Source of the DNA: Prochilodus magdalenae
Lineage: Eukaryota; Chordata; Actinopteri; Characiformes; Prochilodontidae
Direction: 5' to 3'
Length of the DNA stretch: 64,000 nt
Assembly (NCBI GenBank): GCA_024036415.1
Contig: JAMWET010001254.1
Location: forward strand, 124,001-188,000
The notes beneath the pieces are model-generated. The model did not search any database, was not told where the DNA came from, and saw only the letters and a list, made by a program, of their open reading frames with translations. Made by a program: the position numbers and the translations under genes. Shown piece after piece: positions 45,691 through 57,470 of the stretch; the stretch's first letter is position 1, and each line of letters starts with the position of its first letter.

Positions 45691-46163
45691 ACAAGAACAG
45701 GCCTTATAACTGTACCTGACTGACCAAACAGTCACGATTGTGTCAAGTGACTCCGAATAGCAGCGGGTCATCTTCAGTGATGAGTTTCACTTTTGTCTTG
45801 GTGGAGACGACCAACGAATGCATGTGTGGAGGCACTGTGGTCAGCACCAAGATGAACGGCTAGTTGTCACACGTCAAGAAAGCCTGGTCTCATTCCACCT
45901 CCACCCCTACCACACCACCTGCATGGGATGGATTATCACAGGACACCAATAGGAACCTCTACAATCCATATCTAGACATCTGGCATGTTACCATGTTAGC
46001 ATGTTAGGATGCCCAACACCATACTGAGAGACACTACTTCTGTATGTGTAGCTCAATAAATATTCCCCATATCAGTCTAAATGTATCATCATTTATTGTC
46101 CCTGATAACCTTCATCTTCCCCCCCAATAGCACTGCAATCCCACACTTCCTTCTGGGTGCCAG
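45691..46163 (+). mobile_element. Deleted Tc1-like element, family A
   Basis: Begins GAACAGGCCTTATAACTGTA, lacks the helix-turn-helix block, retains GTCATCTTCAGTGATGAGT (first catalytic Asp region, FSDE), CACTGTGGTCAGCACCAAGA, the shared deletion junction and the AGGAACCTCTACAATCC tail, and ends ACTTCCTTCTGGGTGC at the right inverted end. The left inverted end is missing. Confidence 0.85.
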
Positions 46164-47009
46164 GGTCAGCCCAACTAAGCTTGAAGTTATGTGGGTAGGT
46201 AAGAAGTACTATGCCATGCAACGGAATGCTGGAAGCAGGGGATCAATACAGCATAGTGTCAGGATAATGTTTTGCAAGGTAATATTGATACACAGATCCA
46301 AGACCTGAAACTGTCATTGTAACTCGAATGGGCGGGGCTAAACTGCTGTAGGTTAAATAGGCTGAAGTTTGTCTATGCTTTTTGTAACAGCACGAAAGCT
46401 TCCGTATGGGCTCCATAAATACTGGGGAATGGATAGTGCTTTATTGTTACCCATGTTGATATTCTACTTTCCATATGTGATATGGGCCTTTGCATATGCA
46501 TGCTGTTGCTGCATCACTTCAGCATGGGGCTGGGTATGTAGCATCATTAGATGTAGCTCAAGCACAGAGTGCTTTTTGTCTTTCCCAAGTAACTCAACAT
46601 CACTGTTTTGAATATTTCACATAAATATTAAATCAGAGAGCAGAGGCAGATAGGAATCCATGGCAACAACAGCCAGTTTCCATTCGTCTCCATTATTCAC
46701 CTGCACTTTCCAGGCTTACATGGAAATACGGATCTCAGCAGCACACAGTTGAAACTGAAGCAGTACCTGCACATGTTCATGCATGGCATGTTATTGTTGT
46801 TAGTGACTGGGCAATGCACTAGCATTATTCTTAAACTACTCTTTATTCCTGTTCTTTTTCTTTCACTTCTGCTAACTAGTCCTGCTGTTTTCAATATATA
46901 CACACTGTTCCTACTCTGGAATGTTCGGTCTGATTAGGAATGGGTCATACCCATTCATTGTACTTCTGCTCGACTGACAGACACAGACAGTCAGGGCAGA
47001 CCCCCATAG
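46164..47009. other. Unassigned sequence
   Basis: No gene recognised; a few frames of 60-80 codons without domain. Confidence 0.3.
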
Positions 47010-47755
47010 AGGCCCATTCACTTAGCAACCACTCAGTAAGCACCCTATGCACCATGGCAACATCCTAGCGTGTTAAAAACCACCTGGGGTACCTTTGAAA
47101 ACAACTAGTAACACCATAGCAACCACCTGGGATATCATAGCAACCACATAGCAATATTTAGCAACCACCTGCAATACCATAGCAACAGCATAGCAACACC
47201 TTAGCAACCATCTATGATAGCAACCACCACAAAATACTATAGCAACTGTTTAGGAACACCCTAGCAACCAAAAGTGAAACCATAGCAATTTACTAGCAAC
47301 ACCCTAGCAACCAACTGGGATACTCTAGCATCCACCTAGCATTACCGTAGTAACCACTTTAGATCCCATAGCAATAGGATAGCAACCACTTTGTATACCT
47401 TAGCAATCACCTTTTACCACTCTAGCAACCGGCAAGGATACTATAGCAACAGCCTATCAAGAATGTAGCAGCCACATAGGATATCATAGCAGCCTACTTG
47501 CAACAACTTAGCAACCAGCTGGGATATCATAGCAGCTAGCTAACAAAAAAATTAGCAACCAGCTGGGATACCCTAGCAACCACCTAGCAACACCATAGTA
47601 ACCACCTTCTATACCTTAGCAATCGCCTGTTACCACCCTAGCAACCAGCAAGGATACTATAGCAGCTACCTAGCAACAACTTAGCAACCACCTGGGACAC
47701 ATTTGCAACCACCTTTCAGCACCAAGGCAACTGCCTGGCAAGGCAGTTAAGCCAC
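47010..47755. repeat. Degenerate TAGCAACCACC tandem repeat, 0.75 kb
   Basis: Irregular reiteration of CATAGCAACCACCTAGCAAC and CCTAGCAACCACCTGGGATA. The superperiod is about 40-45 bp but diverged. Same family as 37995-38310. Confidence 0.9.
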
Positions 47756-48589
47756 TTAGTCACTCATTTCTAGCTGATCTTCCCAGGAAAATTAATCAGC
47801 TTTCCGTCAGTTTTAAGGTGTCACGGTTCCCACCTGAAGAGAGTTCTTGTATTTCCACTTTACAGGCCATTTCCTCCACATATCACATGACACCAGGTAT
47901 CCGCATTGTTTCACTGGTGTTACTGCATTTCACACAAACTGAACACTTCTGTGTTTTAATTACCCCCACCTAAAAGACATCTCCGTGTCTGGTTACCTCC
48001 TCTACCCTAGTTACACAGTTCTTCAGGATAGAAACAGAAGAGACTTTTTTCCATTTCATAGAGTTCAATCTTGAGCGATGAACGAAAGATACAATACAAC
48101 AAAATGATGACAGATGATGACTCTACTGCAACATCTTGGAGATGACAAGGTGCTAATTCCCATGACGATGATGACAGATATGCTACTAAGCTATGGGGAA
48201 GTTTCAGTCATGCGATTCTTCCCCTTAAACGCTCTTCCAATAAGCCTGGCAGAGATAAGGAACTAAGTTCCACACTGCATACGTGTAGTTAACATTTGCT
48301 CTAAGAAGTGATATGGATCTGAAGTCATTGTTGGAGGACAGTGATGGGTTCTTATGTAGCTTTCGCTGCATACTTTGTAATGTTGAAGTGTTTATCATTA
48401 ACATTCATCAGCTGTGTCATATGACAGTTTCTTCTCATGAAAGATAACCATCTTTGGCAGCTAGCTATTGTAGGCCACGTGAGTGACCTTGTTGCCCTGT
48501 CCTGAGTCGGCAGAGTTCCTGGAAAGCTCCTTTAGTTTTCTAGTAATGCCTGGACCACACTACTGGGTTTCTGAACTCTTAACTGATGC
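47756..48589. other. Unassigned sequence
   Basis: No gene recognised. Confidence 0.3.
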
Positions 48590-49080
48590 TGGAAAGAGCC
48601 TCCACAAAATGACAGGTACTGAATAACATGTAACACCTCCACCAGCACCAATAACAGCTGTGCTTGGATTTGGCATGGACTGTAGAAGGTTCTGGATGTA
48701 GGCCACAAGAATTGGGCATTTGGGCCAGATTTGGTGAATGGCTTCTCTAGCACAATTCCAAGGAGAATTCCCTGTAGACTGGGATTTTAGCCACTGCTGG
48801 TAGACCCGTATGACTGTACGCTTCCATACACCTGCAGATTCAGCTACTTCCCTCAGACTATGGTCTTTGGCCACGCCCAAATGCAGTCCCTCCTTTCAGC
48901 CAACCATTAACATCTGCTTTGGAGCCATTTTCCACACATGGAATGAGACATTTACTGCATTGTACCACCTCTTCTTCATCCATGGATCCCATCACTGACA
49001 CGCACTCTGGCAGGGATTTATAACCATATCATCTTCATGCAGCGCCATCTGAAGGACCATGAAGTTACTACCACCTTAAA
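48590..49080 (-). pseudogene. Tc1-like transposase relic, family C, best copy
   Basis: The minus strand encodes, within one 106-codon frame (48560-48880), VAESAGVWKRTVIRVYQQ, a Tc1/paired-type helix-turn-helix, then WNCAREAIHQIWPKC, joined directly to a C-terminal-like VAYIQNLLQSMPNPSTAVIG. The catalytic core between them is missing, so this family too was spread as an internally deleted form. Upstream (48880-49080) is the leader shared with 24005-24119. Terminal inverted repeats were not recognised. Confidence 0.8.
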
Positions 49081-50044
49081 CAGGCAAGTTAGTATGTAAC
49101 AGGGCAAGGTGTAATATTACATATTGTCTGTTATGTCATTCCTACATTCATTCATTCCATCAGTTCATAACCACTTACTTTCCTGGGGGTCATGTGGGGT
49201 GATGAACATTTTCCCTTAAAGCATCAGCCCAAAGTAACTAAATGGTTAACTGGTTCATTTAGAGGTGTAGACATTTGTTTGTTCATCAAGTTCATATGTC
49301 TAAATAAAATTACTTTAGTCAAGCAGCACTGACATCACAAAAACTCAATATAGACATTCTTGCTATGCATTATGCATTAACTTGGTCAGCATTGATGCAG
49401 TCAGTACCACAATACCAACAAAATGAATCCATAATTATGTATTTAGCTCGGAATCATAAATATGCAGGTTTCACCATCTGCAGCTCACAGGAACCATCTT
49501 CATTATTTAACAAACAAGGTTTCCTCTCAAGATATAAAGTTACAGCTGGCAAGAGCATTCCTATCTAATCAGTCCTGAGGGTACATACCACATAGCTATG
49601 GCAACCACAGGCATGTCAACCATCAGAAGTAGACAAGTCTAAGACGAGCACTGGGCATCCTGTTCTGTACTGGGTATTACAAAAGGTGCCAATTACAAAA
49701 ATTTGATTCCTTTGGATGACATGATGTCACAATCACCTTATGATCAAAGTGAAACCGATGATGGATCTGCAGATTGTCTTTTGCCATATCCTGCAAAATA
49801 AAGGACCAAAATGGAAAGGATGCAGACTTTCCCAAGGTTATAATCTCACCTAAGACATGGACAACAATTACACAGTAAGAATAGATATCCAAGACCAAGA
49901 CTTGGCAATAAACAGAACACAACAGACAGGAGACAGGGGAGATGGCTTATTAGGGCTAGCTTACCTATCACACTGTTGGCGATATAGTGAGAGGCTTTCT
50001 ACAGTACAGGTTTTAGCTCATTAAAATCTGGCTCAAGAGTAGTT
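49081..50044. other. Unassigned sequence
   Basis: A short repeat start (CATTCATTCCATCAGTTCAT, 49146) is related to the fragment at 26145. No gene. Confidence 0.3.
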
Positions 50045-50049
50045 ACAGC

Positions 50050-50580
50050 ACCAGCATGTCCCTAACCATAACAAGACCTACCACTAGCCTAACCATAACC
50101 TTAACCAGTCCTACCACTAGCCTAACCCTAACCTTAAACCAGAACTACTACTAGCCTAACCCTAACAAGAACTACTATTAGCCGAACCCTAACCTTAAAC
50201 CAGAACTACTCCTAGCCTAACCCTAACCTTAAACCACAACTACTACTTACCTTTTCAAAACCCTGAGCTTAACCAGACCTGCTACTAGCCTAACCCTAAC
50301 TTTAACCATATCTACCACTAGCCAAACCCTAACCTTAACCAGAACTGCTACTAGCCTAATCCTAAACTTAACCAGACCTACTACTAGCATAACTCCGACC
50401 ATAACCAGACCTATTACTAGCATAACCCCAACCTTAACCAGATCTACTACTAGCATAACCCCAACCTGAACCAGAACCACTACTGCCTTGACCCTAACTG
50501 TAACCTTAACCAGAACTACAAGTCTAAGCCTAGTAATAACTATTACTGGCCTAACCCTAACTTTAAACAGATCTACCTGC
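50050..50580. repeat. Degenerate TAACCC-containing minisatellite
   Basis: Units of about 30-36 bp combine CTAACCCTAACCTTAACCAG with ACCTACTACTAGC. It includes the vertebrate telomere hexamer in runs of two or three, not long arrays. The minus-strand Val-rich frame (50247-50582) is an artefact. Confidence 0.9.
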
Positions 50581-50589
50581 ACAGGAACG

Positions 50590-51215
50590 ATTATACATGA
50601 AAAAAGATCAGTCTGGATTTAGGCCTCATCATACCACTGAGACAGCACTAGTGAAAATTTTAGTATTCTCTGACAGAGATAACTTATCCTTACTGGTCCT
50701 ACTGGATCTTACTGCGACATTAGGAACAATAGACCACTCCATCCTACTAGATAGGCTGGAGTAACAGGAAAAGCTCTTTCATGGTTCAGATCTTACTTAA
50801 GTGACCGCTATTAATTTTGTAAATATAAACAGGCAATGATCCACTCACACAAAAATGAAGGTTTGGTGTTCCACAGGGATCTGTCTTAGGACCTATATTA
50901 TTTACCTCATATATGCTACCGCTCAGTACCATAACCAGAAACCAACATACATTTTCACAGCTATGCCGATGACACACAATTGTACATTTCAGCTAGACCA
51001 GATGATACACTTCACCTTAATAAGATAGAGGACTGTGTTAAAGACATAAAAGACTGGATGTCAAGTAACTTCATCCTCCTTAACTCAGATAAAACAGAAG
51101 TTCTTCCTCTTGGTCCCAAAGCTGCTAGCAAGCTGTCTGCATTATTACTTAATCTTAATAGCTTCTTAGTCACACCAGGTACATCTATAAAAAGACTCTG
51201 GCAGACCTCAGCTGT
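50590..51215 (+). pseudogene. L2/CR1-type LINE reverse transcriptase relic
   Basis: Pieces of the fingers-palm region are visible in order: [36 protein letters not shown], then [13 protein letters not shown] (50865-50903), SYADDTQLY with the catalytic YADD at 50962-50973, and EDCVKDIKDWMSS, LNSDKTEVLPLGPKAA. Frameshifts and a deletion lie between 50750 and 50860 and the AFD motif has decayed (ATLGTID). Endonuclease and 3' end are missing. An LTR-free non-LTR origin is clear; the exact clade (L2 versus another CR1-group family) is not. Confidence 0.88.
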
Positions 51216-51437
51216 CCTCAGTTCCTGCTTGTTTTGGGGGCAGTTTGCCTTTAGTTAAGCCTTCAGCAGGTGAAATGCATGTCAGATTGGATTGACGTCA
51301 AGTACTTGACCTTTGAAGAATGTTTATCTTTTTTGCCATTGTCTGGGGGTGCTTTTGCAATATGCATCAGGTCCTTGTCTATCTGCACATCTCCACTAAA
51401 GCACATTGTACAGTACAGCCATATACACCTCCAAATA
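51216..51437. other. Unassigned sequence
   Basis: No repeat or gene recognised; TA at 51436-51437 is the left target duplication of the next element. Confidence 0.35.
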
Positions 51438-51969
51438 CAGGGGTTGGACAACGAAACTGAAACACCTGGTTTTAGACCACAATCATTTATTAGTATGGTG
51501 TAGGGCCTCCTTTTGCGGCCAATACAGCGTCAGTTGGTCTTGGGAATGACATATACAAGGCCTGCACAGTGGTCAGAGGGATTTTAAGCCATTCTTCTTG
51601 AAGGATAGTGGCCAGGTCACTACGTGATGCTGGTGGAGGTTTGTCCTTCTTGGTGGTATGCTGACATTACCCTGGATACCGTGGCTCTTGATACATCACA
51701 AAGACTTGCTGTCTTGGTCACAGATGTGCCAGCAAGATGTGCACCAACAATTTGTCCTCTTTTGAACTCTGGTATGTCACCCATAATGCTGTGTGCATTG
51801 CAATATTTTCAGCAAAGCTGTGCTCTTACCTGCTAACTGAACCTTCACACTCTGCTCTTACTGGTGCAATGTGCAATTAATGAAGATTGGCCACCAGGCT
51901 GGTCCAATTTAGCCATGAGACCTCCCACACTAAAATGACAGGTGTTTCAGTTTCATTGTCCAAACCCTG
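51438..51969 (-). mobile_element. 532-bp deleted Tc1/mariner element, family F, complete ends
   Basis: Both inverted ends are present: CAGGGGTTGGACAACGAAAC TGAAACACCTG at the left and, reversed, CAGGGTTTGGACAATGAAAC TGAAACACCTG at the right (31 bp, two mismatches), with TA duplications outside (51436-51437, 51970-51971). The minus strand from an ATG at 51784 encodes the N-terminal helix-turn-helix (ASLCDVSRATVSRVMSAYHQ). In a second phase follows the C-terminus RSDLATILQEEWLKI, VQALYMSFPRPTDAVLAAK, ending at 51490. About 240 internal codons including the whole DDE domain are gone and the junction is out of frame. Confidence 0.93.
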
Positions 51970-52135
51970 TACATCCTGCTGTTTTGTCAGCATATACACC
52001 ATCAGTATATACAGTACAAGAGGGCCGATTCCACTGGCAGTTTGGATGTAAATAGCATCAAATGAAAGCTGTCAGTCTGTACTTCCCTGTAGATACATTA
52101 TTTACAGTCATTGTCAAAAGAACAGCCCAACAGTT

Positions 52136-52968
52136 AGCAATCAGTGATGCTCTCCATGAGTCATCCTGTTGGCAGACCATTGGCAGGCGGCTGCACAATG
52201 CAGGACTACATGCAGACAGACCATTACGATGACTGTCTCTAAAACCAGGTAAATGTCACCAAAGATTGCAATGGTGTCGTGCCAGTTCCGCTTTTGCATT
52301 GGTGGAGACAACCAGTAAAGTTGTGAGTGGAGGCACCGTTAGGGTTGCCACCTTTCAGAAATGAAAATAAAGGATAGGGGGCGGGTGGGGAGTTCATGTG
52401 TGAGTGACAGACATGTGTATTGGACATTTATCGGAATACGAAACATTCCCGGAGGGGAGGCGGGGGAGGTCATGTGTCTATGACAGGCGTGTACATCGGA
52501 CATTTATGGAAATACGAACAAGTCGACATATCAACATTTAATTGCCAAATAAAGGAGGATTACGTATTTTACGGGACAGGTGGCAACCCTAGGCACCATG
52601 GTCAGCACCAAGACCAACAGTTTGTTGTCATGTGACACACGTTTAGAAGGTGTGGTGTCAATCTACCTTCATCTCTACCCATACCACACCATCTGCAGGA
52701 ACTGTGAGAAAATATTGAAGCTGCATGGGATGGATTATCACAGGACACCATTAGGAACCTCTACAACTCCATGCTGAGACCTCTGGCATGTTGCCATGTT
52801 AGCAAACATGGCCGCCCCGTGCCATACTGAGAGACACTACTTCTGTATGTGTAGCTCAATAAATATTGCCCATATCAGTCATATGTGTTCTTGGTAACCT
52901 TAATCTTCCTTCCCAACAGCACTGCAGTCCCACACTTCCTTCTGGGTGCTGCTATTCTTTTGACAATG
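52136..52968 (+). mobile_element. Tc1-like element, family A, carrying a nested hAT MITE
   Basis: Pieces from GATGCTCTCCATGAGTCATC to the right inverted end CTTCTGGGTGCTGCTATTC. After removal of 52340-52591 the frame region GTGGAGGCACC-GTCAGCACC matches other copies. The tail WDGLSQ-type region at 52725-52770 (GGATGGATTATCACAGGACA) and the deletion junction are present. The left inverted end is missing. Confidence 0.85.
52340..52591. mobile_element. 252-bp hAT-type MITE nested in a Tc1 copy
   Basis: Ends TAGGGTTGCCACCT and, reversed, TAGGGTTGCCACCT are identical over 14 bp. Target duplications are GGCACCGT (52332-52339) and GGCACCAT (52592-52599), 7 of 8 matching, which fits hAT. Inside, an about 48-bp segment occurs twice (52395-52443 and 52471-52519). 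The empty site is known from sibling copies. Confidence 0.88.
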
Positions 52969-53807
52969 AGTAGAATTTCTCCTCCTCCATGCCGTGCTGT
53001 TCAGTAAGCAGTGACAGCACTAGGAGTAGCTCGAAAGACCAAAAACAGTCCTCTAATACAGAAATAAAAGGAGAAAGATGGGGGGAGATTAGTCAGTGAA
53101 CCATGAATACAGGGAGAAGACAGGTGGCTAGGTGGTACACACTGTCCTGTACATGTAAAAGCCCATATGCTTTGGTACTGTTTGGCACATGGCAGTAATT
53201 TGAAGAGGTCTTACTAAGATGTGTGAGGGCACTGATAATACCGCACCATGTGCCTTCTCCTAGTTTCCATTCCAGGCCTTGATCCTGCTGGTGGGAATAT
53301 TCTCCGAAATGTCTGTTTATGGAGTGTTGTGCTTCCTTTACTAGGGAAGCAGTCCAGGTGAGGCCTACAGAGATATACTCTAGCATGCAAAGGGAAATTA
53401 AATAACTATTTAATTTTATGGAAGGATACCATTGATTAAATTGCATATGACTTCTAAGATGTTAAATAGTGATAATAGCTTAATAAAGATAATATGAAAA
53501 TATAAAGCTCCTGTTGGGATTACTTAGCATCAAAATCCCCTGCATTTACTTTTCCACCATAAATTGAATTAATGTGTTAACCTGTTAAATCTCTGGACAA
53601 TTTTGTTGGTGAAGTAAGCACAACACTTCATAAACCACATAAACCAACATTCCAGACAACATTCCCACAAACCATATGGCAGTATTGTCAGTGCCTTTAC
53701 AGATCCAATTAACACCTCTCTTTAAATTGTTGCCATGTGCCAACCAGTACCACAACTTATGGGCCAATGCATGCACTGGACAGTTTCTATCAAAAAGCCA
53801 ACATGTA
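52969..53807. other. Unassigned sequence
   Basis: No gene recognised. Confidence 0.3.
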
Positions 53808-54090
53808 CACTGACATGCCAAAAGTCATGGGATAGCAGTGTGTTAGTAGGTTATGAAGTGATGTTACCTCGGGCTTGGGAATGCCCACAGCGTGCTCATG
53901 GCAAGATGATGTGAATGGTCAGAGTTTGAATGAGGCATGATGGTGGGATTCCCTGTTTGGGCATATGCTGTGCGAACATGCAGTTGGAACTCTCCAGAAT
54001 GCTCTTTAAACCAATTCTGGGCAACTTGGGTCTGACGGCACGGTGCATTATCCTGCTGAAATATCCCATTACACTGGTGCACATACTATT
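53808..54090 (-). mobile_element. Deleted Tc1-like element, family D
   Basis: The left end ACACTGACATGCCAAAAGTC matches the termini of the copy at 60797. On the minus strand GIFQQDNAPCRQTQVAQNW contains the second catalytic Asp (QQDNAP), followed by FKEHSGEFQL and then an abrupt jump to HVRTAYAQTGNPTIMPHSN, so the Glu region is missing. The right terminus is not recognisable. Confidence 0.8.
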
Positions 54091-54159
54091 TGTAATGGCT
54101 AGTTAAGAGTCTAAATAAATATGGTAGCTAGTTAAGATGTCCCTAAGTTAGCTAAGCAG

Positions 54160-54345
54160 TCTCAAAGGGTCTGCGTGCATGTAGCCCTGCAGCCGTCTGC
54201 CAATGGTGTGGGCACTAAAAAGATGAGTCATTGAGAGCATCACTGCTTGGTGAATGTCCACAGTTGTGACTATTGGGTCAGTCAGGTACAGCAACAAGGC
54301 CCGTGCTTGCTTACGTCACATGTGTGGCCAAGCGTGAAACTTGAA
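54160..54345 (-). mobile_element. Tc1-like fragment, family A
   Basis: CAGCCGTCTGCCAATGGTG, AGAGCATCACTGCTTGGTGA and AGGTACAGCAACAAGGCCCG match other family A copies; no ends. Confidence 0.7.
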
Positions 54346-54939
54346 TCATTCCAGAAAAAGAAAAAAATGATTTATTCATTTGCTTTCAATAATGCAATCG
54401 GAATAGATTACATGTTTTCCTTCTTCAGGTGGGCCAAACTAGAAAAGCCTGGGAACACACAGATGATCTGTTAGGGCTATAGGCAGCTTGATATGAGCCA
54501 TGAAAAACCTCTAAACACACTCTCTGAAGATAGGGGTAAGTGGAGTGGAGGCCAAGTGGAAGCTGAAACTCACTCATAGACATGGGTCTGTAACTTCATG
54601 GGCCCATCAGTCTGAGACATGTTCATTCAATAGCCTGAGTAGATACTGAAGATGTCTGTTAGGCCAACAAATCAAAAGTCCACTTTAGTGTCATGCCAAC
54701 AGCATACAAGTGGCTTTGTGGCTGATAGCATTGTGAGAACATTTGGCTTAATAAAATCACTAAAACCAATTTGGCAATATCAGACAAAACGCAAAAAATT
54801 AAGATAAACTCTTATAAAATTACAAAAATCTTAAACTGATACTTTTAGGATTTATCAAGATAATATCATTAGCCAGGAAATAATTTTTACAGTTGGGATA
54901 GGGAAAATTCCTTACCTAGCATAAGTGTGTAGCATATGG
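54346..54939. other. Unassigned sequence
   Basis: AT-rich to the right; no gene recognised. Confidence 0.3.
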
Positions 54940-55205
54940 ACTATCCTGAGTATGTAAAATCTAAGATTTTATAATTATCTAGCCACCTTGTTCATGTCAA
55001 TGCTACACAAAGCATGTAGTTGAGTTAAAGTAGACCCCCAAGTTACAATACGTCTCCAGTAACAGTAGAAGTTTCTCCCTTTAGACTGGAGACGTATTGT
55101 AACTTGGGGGTCTACTTTAATTCAACTACATGCTTTGTGTAGCATTGACATGAACAAGGTGGCTAGATAATTATAAAATCTTAGATTTTACATACTCAGG
55201 ATAGT
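54940..55205. repeat. Near-perfect palindrome, 121-bp arms, 24-bp spacer
   Basis: Left arm 54940-55060 and right arm 55085-55205 are inverse complements with one mismatch (55024, G versus A on the pairing strand). The left arm's inner part belongs to the minisatellite-associated module; the outer part is flanking AT-rich DNA. See finding. Confidence 0.97.
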
Positions 55206-55560
55206 AAATGTACTAAAGTATTCAGATGTACTTAAGTATGGAGAGTAACAGTACTAAAGTATTTACCTTCAGATGTACTTAAGTATGGAGAGTAACAGTA
55301 GCACGATTTATTATGGCTCTATTGTCCTATTATCATTTCTGGAGCAAGACTCTTAATCAGCTCAGTGTAGATGAACAGACTCTAGTGTCTCTCAGTCCAC
55401 CAGTCTTTAATAGAAGCTCATTAATTAGTCACTAATGATGTCTATTCAAATGATCATAAGCACAGCACACTGAAGAAGAGCAGGTTTCATTAGCTAGAAC
55501 CAAGCTCTGTTCAACAGCTTAAAACAAGCTCCAAACAAAGTGACTGCTGTACCCTGATTG
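55015..55560 (-). mobile_element. Minisatellite-associated repeat module, copy 3, interrupted by a palindrome
   Basis: Reverse-complement of 34100-34545. It begins GAGTTAAAGTAGACCCCC, breaks at about 55084 where the palindrome's right arm intervenes, and resumes at about 55210 (AGATGTACTTAAGTATGGAG twice, 47 bp apart). It ends with CAAATGATCATAAGCACAGC and the AGCTAGAACCAAGCTCTGTT stretch shared with copy 1. Confidence 0.85.
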
Positions 55561-55572
55561 GTGGGCTCCCTT

Positions 55573-56806
55573 CACCAACACACTACCTACAGTGCACTAA
55601 CACATTACACTTACTGAGTTACTGCACTAACACACTTACACATGTCACTAACACTGAGTTGAGTTACACCCTGTACATACACTAACACACTACCTACAGC
55701 ACACTAACACACTACTTTACACAGCATTACACTTACTGAGTACATCCAACACACTACTACAGTATAACGTCATTACAACTGAGTTACACACCAACTACAC
55801 TACAGCACACTAACGCATTACACCTTACTGAGCTGAGGTACTGTACACACTAACGCATTAACACACTACTTACAGCCAACACACTAATGCACACTACACA
55901 TTACACTTACTGAGTTACCGTACACCAACACACTACCTACAGCACACTAACACATTACACTTACTGTGTGTACCTACTTACACCAACACATACTGACTTA
56001 CACACACTACTAACACATTACACTTACTGAGTCACTGTACACCAACACACTACTTACAGTACACTAACACATTACACTTAGTTACTGTACACCAACACAC
56101 TACTCACAGTACACTAACACATTACACTTAGAGTTACTGTACACCGACACACTACTTACAGCACACTAACACATTACACTTACTGACATACTGTACACCA
56201 ACACACTACTGACAGTACACTAACGCATTACACTTACTGAGTTACTGTACACCAACACACTACTTGCAGCACACCAACACATTACACTTACTGAGTTACC
56301 ATACACAACACACTACTTACTGTACACTAACACATTACACTTACTGAGTTACTGTACTCCAACACACTACTTGCAGCACACCAACACATTACACTTACTG
56401 AGTTACCGTACACCAACACACTACTTACAGCACACCAACACATTACACTTACTGAGTTACCGTACACCAACACACTACTTACAGCACACTAACACATTAC
56501 ACTTACTGAGTTACTGTACACCAACACACTACTTACAGTACTACATTACACTACTGATTTACTGTACACCAAACACTTATTACACATTTACTGAGTTACT
56601 GTACACCAACTTACAGCTACACTTACAGCACACCTACACACACTTTACACTAACACATTACACTTACTGAGTTACTGTACACCAACACACTACTTACAGT
56701 ACACTAACGCATTACACTTACTGAGTTACTGTACACCAACACACTACTTACAGTACACTAACGCATTACACTTACTGAGTTTACTGTTTACCAACTCACT
56801 ACTTCC
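55573..56806. repeat. 54-bp minisatellite in inverted orientation, degenerate
   Basis: The unit CACCAACACACTACTTACAG plus ACACTAACACATTACACTTA and CTGAGTTACTGTA is the reverse complement of the array at 20118. Here unit lengths vary (short truncated units near 55650-56010 and 56540-56660), with fairly regular ones at 56040-56540. Confidence 0.95.
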
Positions 56807-57470
56807 AATATACATACATGTACACTAACATAGTTTACTACATGCCACTTAAATTATAGTCCTAAATAAGAGACAGAAATGAAGATGATTTTGCAACAGG
56901 CCGTGCTGGTATGTGTGCGGCAGAAGAAATAGACTTTTGGGGCGTGCTGGTCTGCATCACTCCAGCCTCAGTACGACGGCTACCCTGATCTTTTAAAGCG
57001 ATCTTGCACTGTTGGCTTCAAAAGTATACACCAGCTGGAAAACGTCTTGAGGCAGGGCAGGTCGTAACATTTAGGAAACTCTGGTTCACTTTTAGTAGGC
57101 TACAGGGGCTCTCAGTAAAAGCAGAACGGTGTTCATGACCTCTTATACGAGCCTAGGCCGCGGCGTTCCTTCCTCAATGATGCAGGCCTTACTCTTGCTA
57201 ATAAGTTGCTATAAAGCCTAGCTAATTAGCATGGCCGAATGCCTAGCATTCCGCCATGCGCTTTGGTGTTTTACAGAAACACGCTGGTGGTTTGAAGTCT
57301 TGGAGATGGCAATTACTGTTTACGGTTTGCATTGCGCATTCTGAGTTTTCCGTACATTAAATGGAACCTCCCTGCGCTCCTTTTGTTGTCGAGGACTATT
57401 ACAGGAGTAGAAATTGGAACCAAATGGAGTTTACGTGCTGGCGATCTTCAGGGTGCACATGTTTTTGTAG
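56807..57470. other. Unassigned unique sequence
   Basis: Repeat-free, moderate GC, no recognised gene. Confidence 0.3.

Noticed and set aside
50050..50580. Former telomere (interstitial telomeric array)
   Set aside because: Hexamers are only two or three in a row within a longer unit, so chromosome fusion is not supported.
50247..50582. 111-codon Val-rich frame
   Set aside because: Translation of the TAACCC-type minisatellite.
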